A DNA stretch of 19,467 bases from S141-55 sp964422065. GTDB lineage: Bacteria > Hydrothermota > Hydrothermia > WGAB01. This document shows positions 7,480 through 14,872 of this stretch, in pieces. The stretch is taken from assembly GCA_964422065.1 (NCBI GenBank), contig CAYQZW010000021.1, positions 1 through 19,467 of the forward strand, read 5' to 3'. The translations under genes were made by a program, and so were the position numbers. The notes beneath the pieces were generated by a model that was not told the origin of the DNA, searched no databases, and saw nothing but the letters and a program-made list of their open reading frames with translations. Every line of letters begins with the position of its first letter. Position 1 is the first letter of the stretch.

Positions 7480-8841
7480 TTAGACCAGGACTGTGCCGTA
7501 ATGCCTCAGGAGGTCCAGGTGATGGACAAGGTTCTCTAAAAAGGTCCGGGGATTGGCGGAGGAGAGGTTTCGGAGAAGCCGGTTTTTGATTTTTGCAAGG
7601 TCTTCTTCCGGGGGATGGAAATCCGGGAAGGCACGGCGGTAGACCGCCACGGTGGCCTCAAATATCTCTCCATACGCTTGAGGTGTGAGGGGATGCAGAG
7701 TTAGCCAATGCTTTGATGGAATTTCCTGAAGCATCGAAAGATAGGTCTCCTGCATAGGGGGGGTGAAGGCCGCAACGACGAAGAGATGCGAAGGGAGATG
7801 GTAGGCATAGGGCATCGGGCGTACCCCAGAATGGACGCGACCCCAGGAATCCCTTTTCCCTACGGGATAAAACGTTTCGCCGGTGAGTTCCAGAACCTGA
7901 GTCTCCGGGAGGTTTCGCGCCGTCGCAAAGAGACCCTTTAAAAACATTAGGGCCATGATCCATCGATCGTAGTGGGTCAGGTACGTCATGAAGACCCCTT
8001 CCCCTTCGTCGAAAAGGAGCGCTAAGCCCAGATACCCGAGTTGCCGAAGCAAATATCCGAAGACCGTCAGGAGGTTCACGTAGATATCGGATGCGGAACT
8101 GTGGTCCAGGAGGACCGGGAGTCTCCAGTGACGGAGATGATCCAGGTATTCCCGATCCAGGGGCTCCCCCTCGATATATGCCCACAGGTATGGATCCTGA
8201 GGGGCTTTCTGGAGTGCACGGAGGAATGGGGTAAGAAACGGGTGGGGTCGGGGCAAAGGGACGCTCTCTAATGCCAGCCGGAGGAATGTCCGGAAACCGG
8301 CCTCGCCTTGCCCCTCGAGTCGGATCTGAAAGTTCCGACAAATCTCCTGGTAGATCCGTTTGGGACGCGAGGGGGTCCCTGCCATGGGATGGAGTTCAAT
8401 CATGGAGACCGCAAAGCCCTCGTCTAAGAACCGATCACGCAAATAATCCAAAAAGTGGGTCTTCCCGGAGCCATACGGACCTTCAAGCAGGAGGACCTGT
8501 CCGTAGGTTTCCTGATATTCACGGAGGAGGGTTTCGAAGTGCTGAAGTTCCCGTTCACGGCCAAACGTGAATTCCCGAATGGCGAACCGGGGCACGATCC
8601 CGAGGCGAAAAGCCTCAATCATGCGACGTGCCTGAAAGTCTCCCCCACGGGAGGGTTTCGACTGAACCGGTCGGGCCGTGACGGAGTGATCCGCAGGAGG
8701 TGTCCCGTCGATCAACGTGACCTCTTCACTTTTGATCCACAAAACCAGGTCCCGTTCGAGAAAATGAACGAGATATTCCATCCCCATCCACCGTTCTCGG
8801 AGCACTTCGCCAATCCCGAACACAGGGTGCCGGACTTTCAT
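7480..8841 (-). CDS. BrxD-like (DUF2791-type) P-loop ATPase with N-terminal Tudor/CarD-like domain
   Basis: This is a 453-residue cytoplasmic ATPase and the third gene of a minus-strand operon. Its ATG (8841) shares one base with the TGA of the gene before it (TGATG). Residues 1-46 ('HPVFGIGEVLRERWMGMEY...') look like the small SH3/Tudor-like barrel found in CarD, TRCF and UvrD-type proteins. A Pro/Ser/Arg linker follows to about residue 66. The P-loop is GPYGSGKTH (121-129, Lys127) and the Walker B strand is LGLALLFDEGEG (271-282, Asp278/Glu279). The C-terminal end has 'LSSANPRTFLENLVHHLDLL', similar to the last helices of BrxD-type proteins. The overall order and the 'LGYxGLxLLFDE' signature repeat those of the neighbouring ATPase, so the two are paralogues and may form a hetero-oligomer. 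The function is unknown; in BREX this family is an accessory ATPase of phage defence. No BREX methylase, PglZ or helicase lies nearby. Confidence 0.85.
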   Translation of the reverse strand: MKVRHPVFGIGEVLRERWMGMEYLVHFLERDLVLWIKSEEVTLIDGTPPADHSVTARPVQSKPSRGGDFQARRMIEAFRLGIVPRFAIREFTFGRERELQHFETLLREYQETYGQVLLLEGPYGSGKTHFLDYLRDRFLDEGFAVSMIELHPMAGTPSRPKRIYQEICRNFQIRLEGQGEAGFRTFLRLALESVPLPRPHPFLTPFLRALQKAPQDPYLWAYIEGEPLDREYLDHLRHWRLPVLLDHSSASDIYVNLLTVFGYLLRQLGYLGLALLFDEGEGVFMTYLTHYDRWIMALMFLKGLFATARNLPETQVLELTGETFYPVGKRDSWGRVHSGVRPMPYAYHLPSHLFVVAAFTPPMQETYLSMLQEIPSKHWLTLHPLTPQAYGEIFEATVAVYRRAFPDFHPPEEDLAKIKNRLLRNLSSANPRTFLENLVHHLDLLRHYGTVLV

Positions 8842-10112
8842 CAGAACTCTTGGGATTCAGCGGACTCCAGCGGGGCCTGCTCAAGGGCTTGAACCTCTTC
8901 CATCAGGATCCGCTGGATGTGAGGGCGGTCCGGAACCCATTGAGGGTCCAATCGTAAGGCGTGAAAGATGTGCAAGATCCCCTTGACGAAGATCCGACGA
9001 TACCCGATATCTGCCCCACGGAATTGATACGCTTCTTGGGCCGTGATCAGGATCGTTCGCTCTAAGGTCTCTCCGTCAAAGGAGTAGTTGTAAGCCAGGC
9101 TGTAAAGATGAGCGAGTTTTTTGCCAAGTTCTTGAAGAAAGGTCAAGGGGTCCATGCCCAGATTTTCCAAATCGATTTTGACGCCGGAGGGGTTCGTAGG
9201 TCCTAACACCCCGGCAAGGCGTTGACGAAGCGCTTCGTAGGTCTCCAGGCGTTCATCCAGGAGGGCGCGGACATCCGGGACCGCGTAAAAGATCATGACC
9301 CCGGGCAGACGGGCGTTTCCGCACTCATCAATAATCTGGCGGAGATTGTCCAGGGCCATGCGTTTCTCGCGCGACGACGCAATGCTCATCCCCCGTTCCG
9401 CTTCATCAAAGAGGAGCACAAGGCCCGCATATCCTAAGGTCCGAATCCATTGGGCGAGGGATCGGATGAGTCGGAAGGCTGTTGTCCGGTCCAAGCGCTC
9501 CGTGATGCCGAACCGGTTGCGGGTTTCCCGGTCGATCTCTTCCCCCTTGAGCCACTGGAGGACCTTTTGGTACGTGTCATCATCACCTTCTGCCAGGGCT
9601 CGAAAAGCCGCACGAACGGCATGGGTAAAACTGGAACTTTCCATGCCGGAGATACCTTGGAGATACAGATCCACATGCTCTCTTTCCAAGTGTTGGCTTT
9701 TTTCAAGGTACCACGCGCGAAGAAACGCATCAATCCCTTGCTCGTAAGGCTGCAACGGGCGCATTGCGGATTTTGGATGGGCCAACCCCGCCATGATGGC
9801 CTTGTAAACCAGTTCCAGTTTGTTGAAAGGACACTCCTGGGGAGAGAGTGCAACGTAACTGGTGACGTATCCCAGCCGCCAGGCCAGGTTTTTAACGGTG
9901 TAAAGAAAATGGGTTTTTCCCCCTCCGTAGGTTCCCACCACCAGTTTAAAGGCCGAGCCGCCCTGACGAATGAAGTCCTGGAGGTATTCCTCTTCAATCA
10001 CTCTCAAGAACGGATCCAGTCCGACGGTATAATGCTCGAGCCCGTACTCCGGGGGAGTCCCGGCCTCGGCAATGCGGTGAAGGATCATGCGGGCTTCAGT
10101 GGGATTCAGCAT
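8841..10112 (-). CDS. BrxD-like (DUF2791-type) P-loop ATPase
   Basis: This is a 423-residue cytoplasmic ATPase and the second gene of the operon. The chosen start, ATG 10112, lies 17 bases inside the upstream gene and has no ribosome site, so it should be translated by coupling. ATG 10088 is an alternative that would remove 8 residues. After 'AEAGTPPEYGLEHYTVG' come the P-loop GTYGGGKTH (60-68, Lys66), the segment 'SYVALSPQECPFNKLELVYK' (85-104) and the Walker B strand LVLLFDEAERG (231-241, Asp236/Glu237). Also visible are a sensor-like strand with 'GVMIFYAVPD' and a C-terminal 'FRGADIGYRRIFVKGILHI'. This order matches the BrxC/BrxD ATP-binding family (formerly DUF2791) in its shorter BrxD-like form. 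Known BrxD genes usually accompany an Lhr-like helicase; none is seen here. The operon context (coiled-coil protein plus two ATPases) differs from described BREX layouts known to me. Confidence 0.88.
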   Translation of the reverse strand: MLNPTEARMILHRIAEAGTPPEYGLEHYTVGLDPFLRVIEEEYLQDFIRQGGSAFKLVVGTYGGGKTHFLYTVKNLAWRLGYVTSYVALSPQECPFNKLELVYKAIMAGLAHPKSAMRPLQPYEQGIDAFLRAWYLEKSQHLEREHVDLYLQGISGMESSSFTHAVRAAFRALAEGDDDTYQKVLQWLKGEEIDRETRNRFGITERLDRTTAFRLIRSLAQWIRTLGYAGLVLLFDEAERGMSIASSREKRMALDNLRQIIDECGNARLPGVMIFYAVPDVRALLDERLETYEALRQRLAGVLGPTNPSGVKIDLENLGMDPLTFLQELGKKLAHLYSLAYNYSFDGETLERTILITAQEAYQFRGADIGYRRIFVKGILHIFHALRLDPQWVPDRPHIQRILMEEVQALEQAPLESAESQEF

Positions 10113-10944
10113 GAGGAATCACCAGATAGGCGTACCGGGTCCCCTTCTCTGGGCTATCCGGGACAAAGAGCGCCTGGTGGGGATCCCGGGTTTGATCAAA
10201 TGTAGCCACCACCAACTGAATTCGGGAACCATACGAGGAACGACGGAGACGGTAAAGGTCATACGCAAACTGGACCCTGGAATATTCCCGGAAGTTCCGC
10301 TTCGACGGATTGGCCCAAAAAGCCGAGGACTGGCGGAGAAACACCAGTTGACGGAGCACATGGAGTAGTGGGGCACGCCCCCTCTGGGGTGACGTCCGAC
10401 CTCCTTCCTCAACAACCTTGCGATAGGCAGTGAGAAGGAGATGGAAGAATTCATCGGCATGAAAAGGGGTGTTCAGATGCTGCTCAAACGTACGGATTGC
10501 TTCGACCACGCGCTCAGGATCCAGCGGGACCTGTGCGATTTCTTCTGGCCCCCAAAAAATCCGAAGGGTTCCTCGTTCAAAATTGGGGCGGAAGGTATAG
10601 AGACCAGCATAAAAGTTCGGATCCTGACCTTGGAGGGTGAGGTTTAGCGAGGCAACGGCCTCCTGGAGCCGATGGAAATAGGTCCAGCGGTACCGCTGCT
10701 TCTGAGGCTCCAACATCTCGCGTTCTTGGCTCACCCATTGCTGGAGCGTTCGCTTGAGGGCAGGAGATAGCGCCAATTTCTCCATCGCCCGTTCAATCTT
10801 CTTCAAGGTCTGTGCCAAAAGGAAAGGGTTTGCCTCCTTTTCGGCCAGTTTTTGATAGGTTTGCAGATGCTTCCGCAGTTGCGTGATCTGCCTTGTGAGG
10901 GTCTGAAGTTCCTTCATGAATTCTTTCAGGGTCTCCGATGCCAT
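10096..10944 (-). CDS. Coiled-coil protein of unknown function, first gene of the two-ATPase operon
   Basis: This 282-residue protein belongs to no family I recognise. The start is ATG 10944, the only start codon lying just downstream of the promoter. There is no Shine-Dalgarno sequence, and the predicted transcript would have a leader of about 3 bases. Residues 1-100 are rich in Leu, Lys, Gln and Glu with heptad-like spacing ('LQTLTRQITQLRKHLQTYQK'), suggesting a coiled coil. Residues 105-170 look mixed ('LYTFRPNFERGTLRIFWGP'), and a basic helical region follows at about 205-250 (RNFREYSRVQFAYDLYRLRR). No signal peptide or membrane segment is present. The 3' end overlaps the first ATPase gene by 17 bases, so the three products are probably made together. 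A role as partner, scaffold or nucleic-acid-binding subunit of the ATPases is inference only. Confidence 0.8.
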   Translation of the reverse strand: MASETLKEFMKELQTLTRQITQLRKHLQTYQKLAEKEANPFLLAQTLKKIERAMEKLALSPALKRTLQQWVSQEREMLEPQKQRYRWTYFHRLQEAVASLNLTLQGQDPNFYAGLYTFRPNFERGTLRIFWGPEEIAQVPLDPERVVEAIRTFEQHLNTPFHADEFFHLLLTAYRKVVEEGGRTSPQRGRAPLLHVLRQLVFLRQSSAFWANPSKRNFREYSRVQFAYDLYRLRRSSYGSRIQLVVATFDQTRDPHQALFVPDSPEKGTRYAYLVIPHAESH

Positions 10945-10953
10945 AGCCGGCGT

Positions 10954-10982
10954 ATTCTAAAGAGATGGACTGGAAACTGCAA
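10954..10982 (-). promoter_or_regulatory. Promoter of the coiled-coil/two-ATPase operon (near-leaderless)
   Basis: On the minus strand TTGCAG (10982-10977) and TAGAAT (10959-10954) are separated by 17 bases. The -10 box matches the consensus at five of six positions and the -35 box is moderate. The ATG at 10944 begins only ten positions beyond the end of the -10 box, so transcription would start about three bases before it. This agrees with the absence of a ribosome site. Confidence 0.6.
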
Positions 10983-11096
10983 GGTAGGGCATCTCTTAGA
11001 GTTTATGCGTTTTTTCCTGAGGCGGTGAAGAATGCTGCAATGACAGGGTCGATTGCCCATTTTTAGGGTTTCCTATGGGTTACACGCTTCTCCTTA

Positions 11097-11125
11097 TTGA
11101 CCCTTGGAAATCCGAAACGTATAAT
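11097..11125 (+). promoter_or_regulatory. Near-consensus promoter of ftsK giving a leaderless transcript
   Basis: TTGACC (11097-11102), a 17-base spacer and a perfect TATAAT (11120-11125) stand directly before ATG 11133. Only seven bases separate the -10 box from the start codon, so the expected transcription start falls on or one base before the A of the ATG. The TTG of the -35 box is also an in-frame start-codon look-alike for ftsK and should not be taken as the start. Confidence 0.83.
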
Positions 11126-11132
11126 TGACGCG

Positions 11133-13535
11133 ATGGAATTCGTCTTTTCTTGGGCACTTCTGTTGGGATTCCTGGCACTTTTTGTCTGGATGGCTGGGAT
11201 ACCCGTGGATCGGTTCTGGCGTTCCGCCTATCGCGTCTCCCTTTTTGCGTTAAGCCTTCTCGTGGCATTGAGCCTGATCTCCTATCACCTTCAGGTCTAC
11301 CCCAACTGGGCAGGGGTTTGGGGACAGTGGACCGCCAGTCATCTCGTGCGTGTCTTGGGGTTTGGACCCGCGTATGCCCTGCTCCTTCTGGGATTTGGAT
11401 TGACGGTTCTGGGATTAGGACGGCCTCGACGGGTCTATATCCGATGGGTGAGTGGGTACCTGATGCTCTTCTTCCTCATGAGCCTTTGGCCCCTTTGGGG
11501 CTATCGTGGCCCGTGGATCGGCATCTTGCCCTTCCAACTCGCGCATGGGACCCGGACGTTTCTGGGGCCCTATGGGGGCACCGTATTTCTGGGGCTCTGG
11601 ATTGCTTTGTTTGGGCTTCTTGCGGTGCCATGGACTCAAATCCGGGTCCCCCTCCGGCTGCCCAAATTCCCAAAAAAAAAGCGCAAACCCACAACGCCCC
11701 GACCCCAAAAACCTAAGGTCGCACTGAAACGGAAACCCACAACTGCTGAGGCACCCGTTGACACCTCAACCCTGAAGATTGAGGAGACCACTTCCACCAC
11801 CGAACCCACGACTGCAGGACTTTCCCGGGGGGATCAGTCGGATTTTTGGGAAACCGAGGCGGTGCCTGGAGGCGATGCACTCTTGCCTTTGCTCAACGAG
11901 CCCGTGGTTGAAAGTTCGGTCGATGAACGGGAGTGCGAAGAGAACGCTCGGCTGATCGAGCAGAAGCTCCAAGAGTTCAAGGCGACGGGAAGGGTCGTCG
12001 CCTATCATCCTGGACCTGTTGTTACCCGATACGAGTACGAACCGGACCCTGGGGTGAAGTTATCGAAGGTCGTCAACCTGGCAGATGACCTGGCACTTCG
12101 GATGAAAACCAGCAAGGTCCGAATTGTGGCGCCCCTGCCGGACAAGGGGCGGATCGGCATCGAGATCCCCAATCGGAAACGCCGAATTGTCTATTTTCGA
12201 GAACTTGCCGGACACCCCAAATTTAAAGAACTCCCATCCAAATTGGGGTTTGCCCTGGGGGTGGATACCGCTGGGCATCCTGTCTTTGCAGACCTGACGC
12301 GGATGCCCCATCTCCTGATTGCCGGTGCCACGGGCTCCGGAAAATCGGTCTGTATCAACACGATCATCCTGTCCATTCTGTTCCGCGCACAACCCTCCGA
12401 GGTCCGGTTTATTTTAATTGACCCGAAACGCATTGAACTCTCCTACTACGAAGGCATCCCGCATCTCCTGTTGCCTGTGGTCAAGGACCGTGAGGAGGCC
12501 GTGGAGGCCTTGCGCCAGGTCGTCCGATGGATGGACCTGCGGTACAAACACTTTGCGAAGGATGCCGTTCGGGACATTGAAAGCCATAACCTCTCGGCCC
12601 GACGTCGGAAAGATCCCCCCATTCCATACATCGTTGTGGTGATTGACGAGTTTGCGGACCTCATCCTTTCCGTGGGGAAGAAGGTCGAGGAGCCCCTGGC
12701 ACGTCTCGCACAAATGGCACGGGCTGTAGGGATTCACCTGGTGGTCGCGACCCAGAGGCCTTCCGTTGACGTCATTACGGGGATCATCAAAGCAAACTTC
12801 CCGGTCCGGATCGCGTTTAAGGTCGCCTCGAAGGTCGATTCCAGGACCATCATTGACGAAATCGGCGCAGAAAAACTCCTTGGGAAGGGAGATATGCTTT
12901 TTCTTCCTCCAGGCTCGTCGGAACCCAAGAGAATCCACGGCCCCTATGTTTCGGAAGAGGAGACGAAACGCATCACCAAAGAACTCGCCCGTGCGTATCT
13001 CCAGAAAAAACTCACCGAAGTCTTCGGGGCTCGCCGTTGGAATTCCGTGATCGATGAAATCCTCGATGAAGGGTACCTGAGTGCCTTGACCCGTGCGGAC
13101 GAGCCAGGGTCTGATGAGCGTCTCCGCCGCGTGGCGACCCATATCTTGACACGGGTTTTACGCATCCCCGTGGAGGAAATTATTCAGGGTCTGGAGACGT
13201 TGCGAGAAACGTATTACGAGCCTATTGAGGAGATGTTGGAAGCCCCGATCCTCGTTGGAGTAGAGACGGAAGAGGAAGAAGAACTGGATCTTCCGGGCGA
13301 AGGACTGGATCCACTCTTACTTGAAGCAGCACGGCTTGCCGTGACTCGCCGGACCCTTTCAGCCACCATGCTCCAACGGAAACTCAAGATCGGATTCGCA
13401 CGCGCCGCACGGATCATGGATCAGTTGGAAGAGTTAGGAGTCGTTGGTCCCCAAGAGGGCGCCAAGCCTCGCCAGGTCCTCATGACCATGGAGGAACTGG
13501 AACGGAAGTTCAGGAAGGGGAGAGACACCACGTGA
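11133..13535 (+). CDS. ftsK: DNA translocase FtsK/SpoIIIE
   Basis: FtsK is a membrane-anchored, ATP-driven DNA pump that clears and aligns chromosome termini at the division septum. The 800-residue protein starts at ATG 11133. Hydrophobic helices lie within residues 1-165 (about 4-5 spans), then a Lys/Pro- and Thr-rich linker (about 175-230). The alpha/beta motor domain begins near 260 ('GRVVAYHPGPVVTRYEYEP'). Walker A is GATGSGKS (398-405) and Walker B is VVVIDEFADL (501-510), followed by 'LVVATQRPSVDVITG'. A winged-helix gamma domain (about 725-785, 'LQRKLKIGFARAARIMDQL') would read KOPS-like orienting sequences. Between the motor and the gamma domain lies about 110 residues (610-720) of charged, partly acidic sequence (EEEEELDL), longer than the short connector usual in the family. 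The stop overlaps the ATG of the next gene (TGATG). Confidence 0.96.
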   Translation: MEFVFSWALLLGFLALFVWMAGIPVDRFWRSAYRVSLFALSLLVALSLISYHLQVYPNWAGVWGQWTASHLVRVLGFGPAYALLLLGFGLTVLGLGRPRRVYIRWVSGYLMLFFLMSLWPLWGYRGPWIGILPFQLAHGTRTFLGPYGGTVFLGLWIALFGLLAVPWTQIRVPLRLPKFPKKKRKPTTPRPQKPKVALKRKPTTAEAPVDTSTLKIEETTSTTEPTTAGLSRGDQSDFWETEAVPGGDALLPLLNEPVVESSVDERECEENARLIEQKLQEFKATGRVVAYHPGPVVTRYEYEPDPGVKLSKVVNLADDLALRMKTSKVRIVAPLPDKGRIGIEIPNRKRRIVYFRELAGHPKFKELPSKLGFALGVDTAGHPVFADLTRMPHLLIAGATGSGKSVCINTIILSILFRAQPSEVRFILIDPKRIELSYYEGIPHLLLPVVKDREEAVEALRQVVRWMDLRYKHFAKDAVRDIESHNLSARRRKDPPIPYIVVVIDEFADLILSVGKKVEEPLARLAQMARAVGIHLVVATQRPSVDVITGIIKANFPVRIAFKVASKVDSRTIIDEIGAEKLLGKGDMLFLPPGSSEPKRIHGPYVSEEETKRITKELARAYLQKKLTEVFGARRWNSVIDEILDEGYLSALTRADEPGSDERLRRVATHILTRVLRIPVEEIIQGLETLRETYYEPIEEMLEAPILVGVETEEEEELDLPGEGLDPLLLEAARLAVTRRTLSATMLQRKLKIGFARAARIMDQLEELGVVGPQEGAKPRQVLMTMEELERKFRKGRDTT

Positions 13536-14860
13536 TGACCTCCTTGAGTTTGATATTGGTCGTGATGGGAACCACACCACCTTTCGTCCAACCCCAGGAA
13601 TTCACGGACCCTCTTCAGATCCCCTGGATCCGGTCCAACGATAACCTTGAAGGCCCGGCCTATCTCCCGTGGTTCCCCGGAATTGCCTTTGAGCATCATC
13701 TCTTCCCATGGATTCCTAACCTCTCCTTGATGCACGGAACCTTCTGGATCGGGAGCCTTTTCAGCCCACAATTCCGTAGATTTCAACCGGACACCTCACG
13801 TCCCATGACCTATCTCTTTTCCACACGGGGGACCTGGGAGTATTCCCATGTCGGGGCCTTGTTCGGACGGGATCTTGGCCGTTTCCGTATTCACGCCGGA
13901 GCAGATTTCAAAACTTTTCAGAGGACGGTTCCCGTGACTTCGCACAACGCCTGGCTTTATGCAAGGATCAGGGGGTACGGTACCCCTACCTTCTCGGTAT
14001 TTCGCGCGGATCAAACTCGTGAACAGGAGCAGATGTTTCGTATCCTCACGATGACATGGGCTCCTTCTTGGGCCACCTTGGATGTTGTTCGGTGGGATAC
14101 AGAGAAGGGGGGAGGGTGGACCCTTACTGTCGGCCAGATTTTCCGCGGCGCGACCCTTGAGATGACTCAACTGCCAAGGGCCTCCGATCGTCCGTTTTTT
14201 GCATTCCGATGGGCCTTTCGGACACAGGGAATCGAGGCCACAGTGGGCGCCGCGTCCATGAACAACAGAGTTTTCCCAGATATTACGATTGGCTACCAGA
14301 CGCCCTCAGGCGAGGTTGTAGGGTTCTCCAAAGCGTTTCCTTTATGGAACCCGGAGGATTCACTGCATGCGATCACGATGCCTCGACAAATTGGGATTCG
14401 GGGCCGGTGGACCTCCACCCATCTCCAGGTTTATGCACTGCTCCAAAATGCCTGGGACCAATGGGTATATGCAGGGGATCGGTATACGTATCGGCCGAAA
14501 CTCCGGTCGGGGTACCTCGCCGTGAGGGCGAAAGGAGAGGTCGGGGCCTTGACCTGGGATCTTTGGGGAACCCTGTATGCCTGGGACGATGCACATTCGT
14601 ACGCTACGTCCTCGGCCTTGGGTGGGGAAATTCGATGGAGACTGACGTGGCGGGAGGGACGGATTCAGGCAATGCCCAGCCTTCAAGGGGCATGGGTCAC
14701 AGACCCCGTAGAGAAGTTTCGATTGGATGCCGTTGGGGAGATGGTGCTGTTCGAGTCTGTCCTGTTGGATCTTCGGGTTGTACAGACCTGGGCTTTCCCA
14801 GCATGGACTCCGGATGACCTGCGATACACATTGTTGATCAGTGTTCGACTACCTGATTAA
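13535..14860 (+). CDS. Probable outer-membrane beta-barrel protein
   Basis: This is a 441-residue protein with no recognised family name. The start is ATG 13535, sharing one base with the ftsK stop (TGATG); GTG 13532 in the same frame is an alternative that adds one residue. GGAAGGGG (13513-13520) may serve as ribosome site, though somewhat distant. A short hydrophobic N-terminus (TSLSLILVVMG) could be a signal peptide but lacks basic residues, so export is uncertain. The rest is rich in Trp, Tyr, Phe, Gly and Arg with alternating hydrophobic patterns typical of transmembrane beta strands (for example 'FRIHAGADFKTF', 'WLYARIRGYG', 'GGWTLTVGQIF', 'AVRAKGEVGALTWDLWGTL'). It ends in 'LLISVRLPD', without the usual terminal aromatic residue of barrel proteins. 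Cotranscription with ftsK is likely from the overlap. Eleven bases separate it from the convergent panE. Confidence 0.75.
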   Translation: MTSLSLILVVMGTTPPFVQPQEFTDPLQIPWIRSNDNLEGPAYLPWFPGIAFEHHLFPWIPNLSLMHGTFWIGSLFSPQFRRFQPDTSRPMTYLFSTRGTWEYSHVGALFGRDLGRFRIHAGADFKTFQRTVPVTSHNAWLYARIRGYGTPTFSVFRADQTREQEQMFRILTMTWAPSWATLDVVRWDTEKGGGWTLTVGQIFRGATLEMTQLPRASDRPFFAFRWAFRTQGIEATVGAASMNNRVFPDITIGYQTPSGEVVGFSKAFPLWNPEDSLHAITMPRQIGIRGRWTSTHLQVYALLQNAWDQWVYAGDRYTYRPKLRSGYLAVRAKGEVGALTWDLWGTLYAWDDAHSYATSSALGGEIRWRLTWREGRIQAMPSLQGAWVTDPVEKFRLDAVGEMVLFESVLLDLRVVQTWAFPAWTPDDLRYTLLISVRLPD

Positions 14861-14872
14861 ACAGCCCCGGAA

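Noticed and set aside
8841..10112. Full BREX system
   Set aside because: Only BrxD-like ATPases are present. No PglZ phosphatase, PglX methylase, BrxL, BrxB, BrxC-size ATPase or Lhr-type helicase occurs in the window, so BREX cannot be claimed.
9450..10205. Plus-strand 251-residue open frame over the BrxD-like ATPase gene
   Set aside because: It is antisense to a gene with Walker A/B motifs; the frame shows no family pattern and no ribosome site.
11097..11132. TTG 11097 as the ftsK start codon
   Set aside because: The TTG is the -35 hexamer of a near-consensus promoter whose -10 box lies inside the would-be reading frame, and no ribosome site precedes it.
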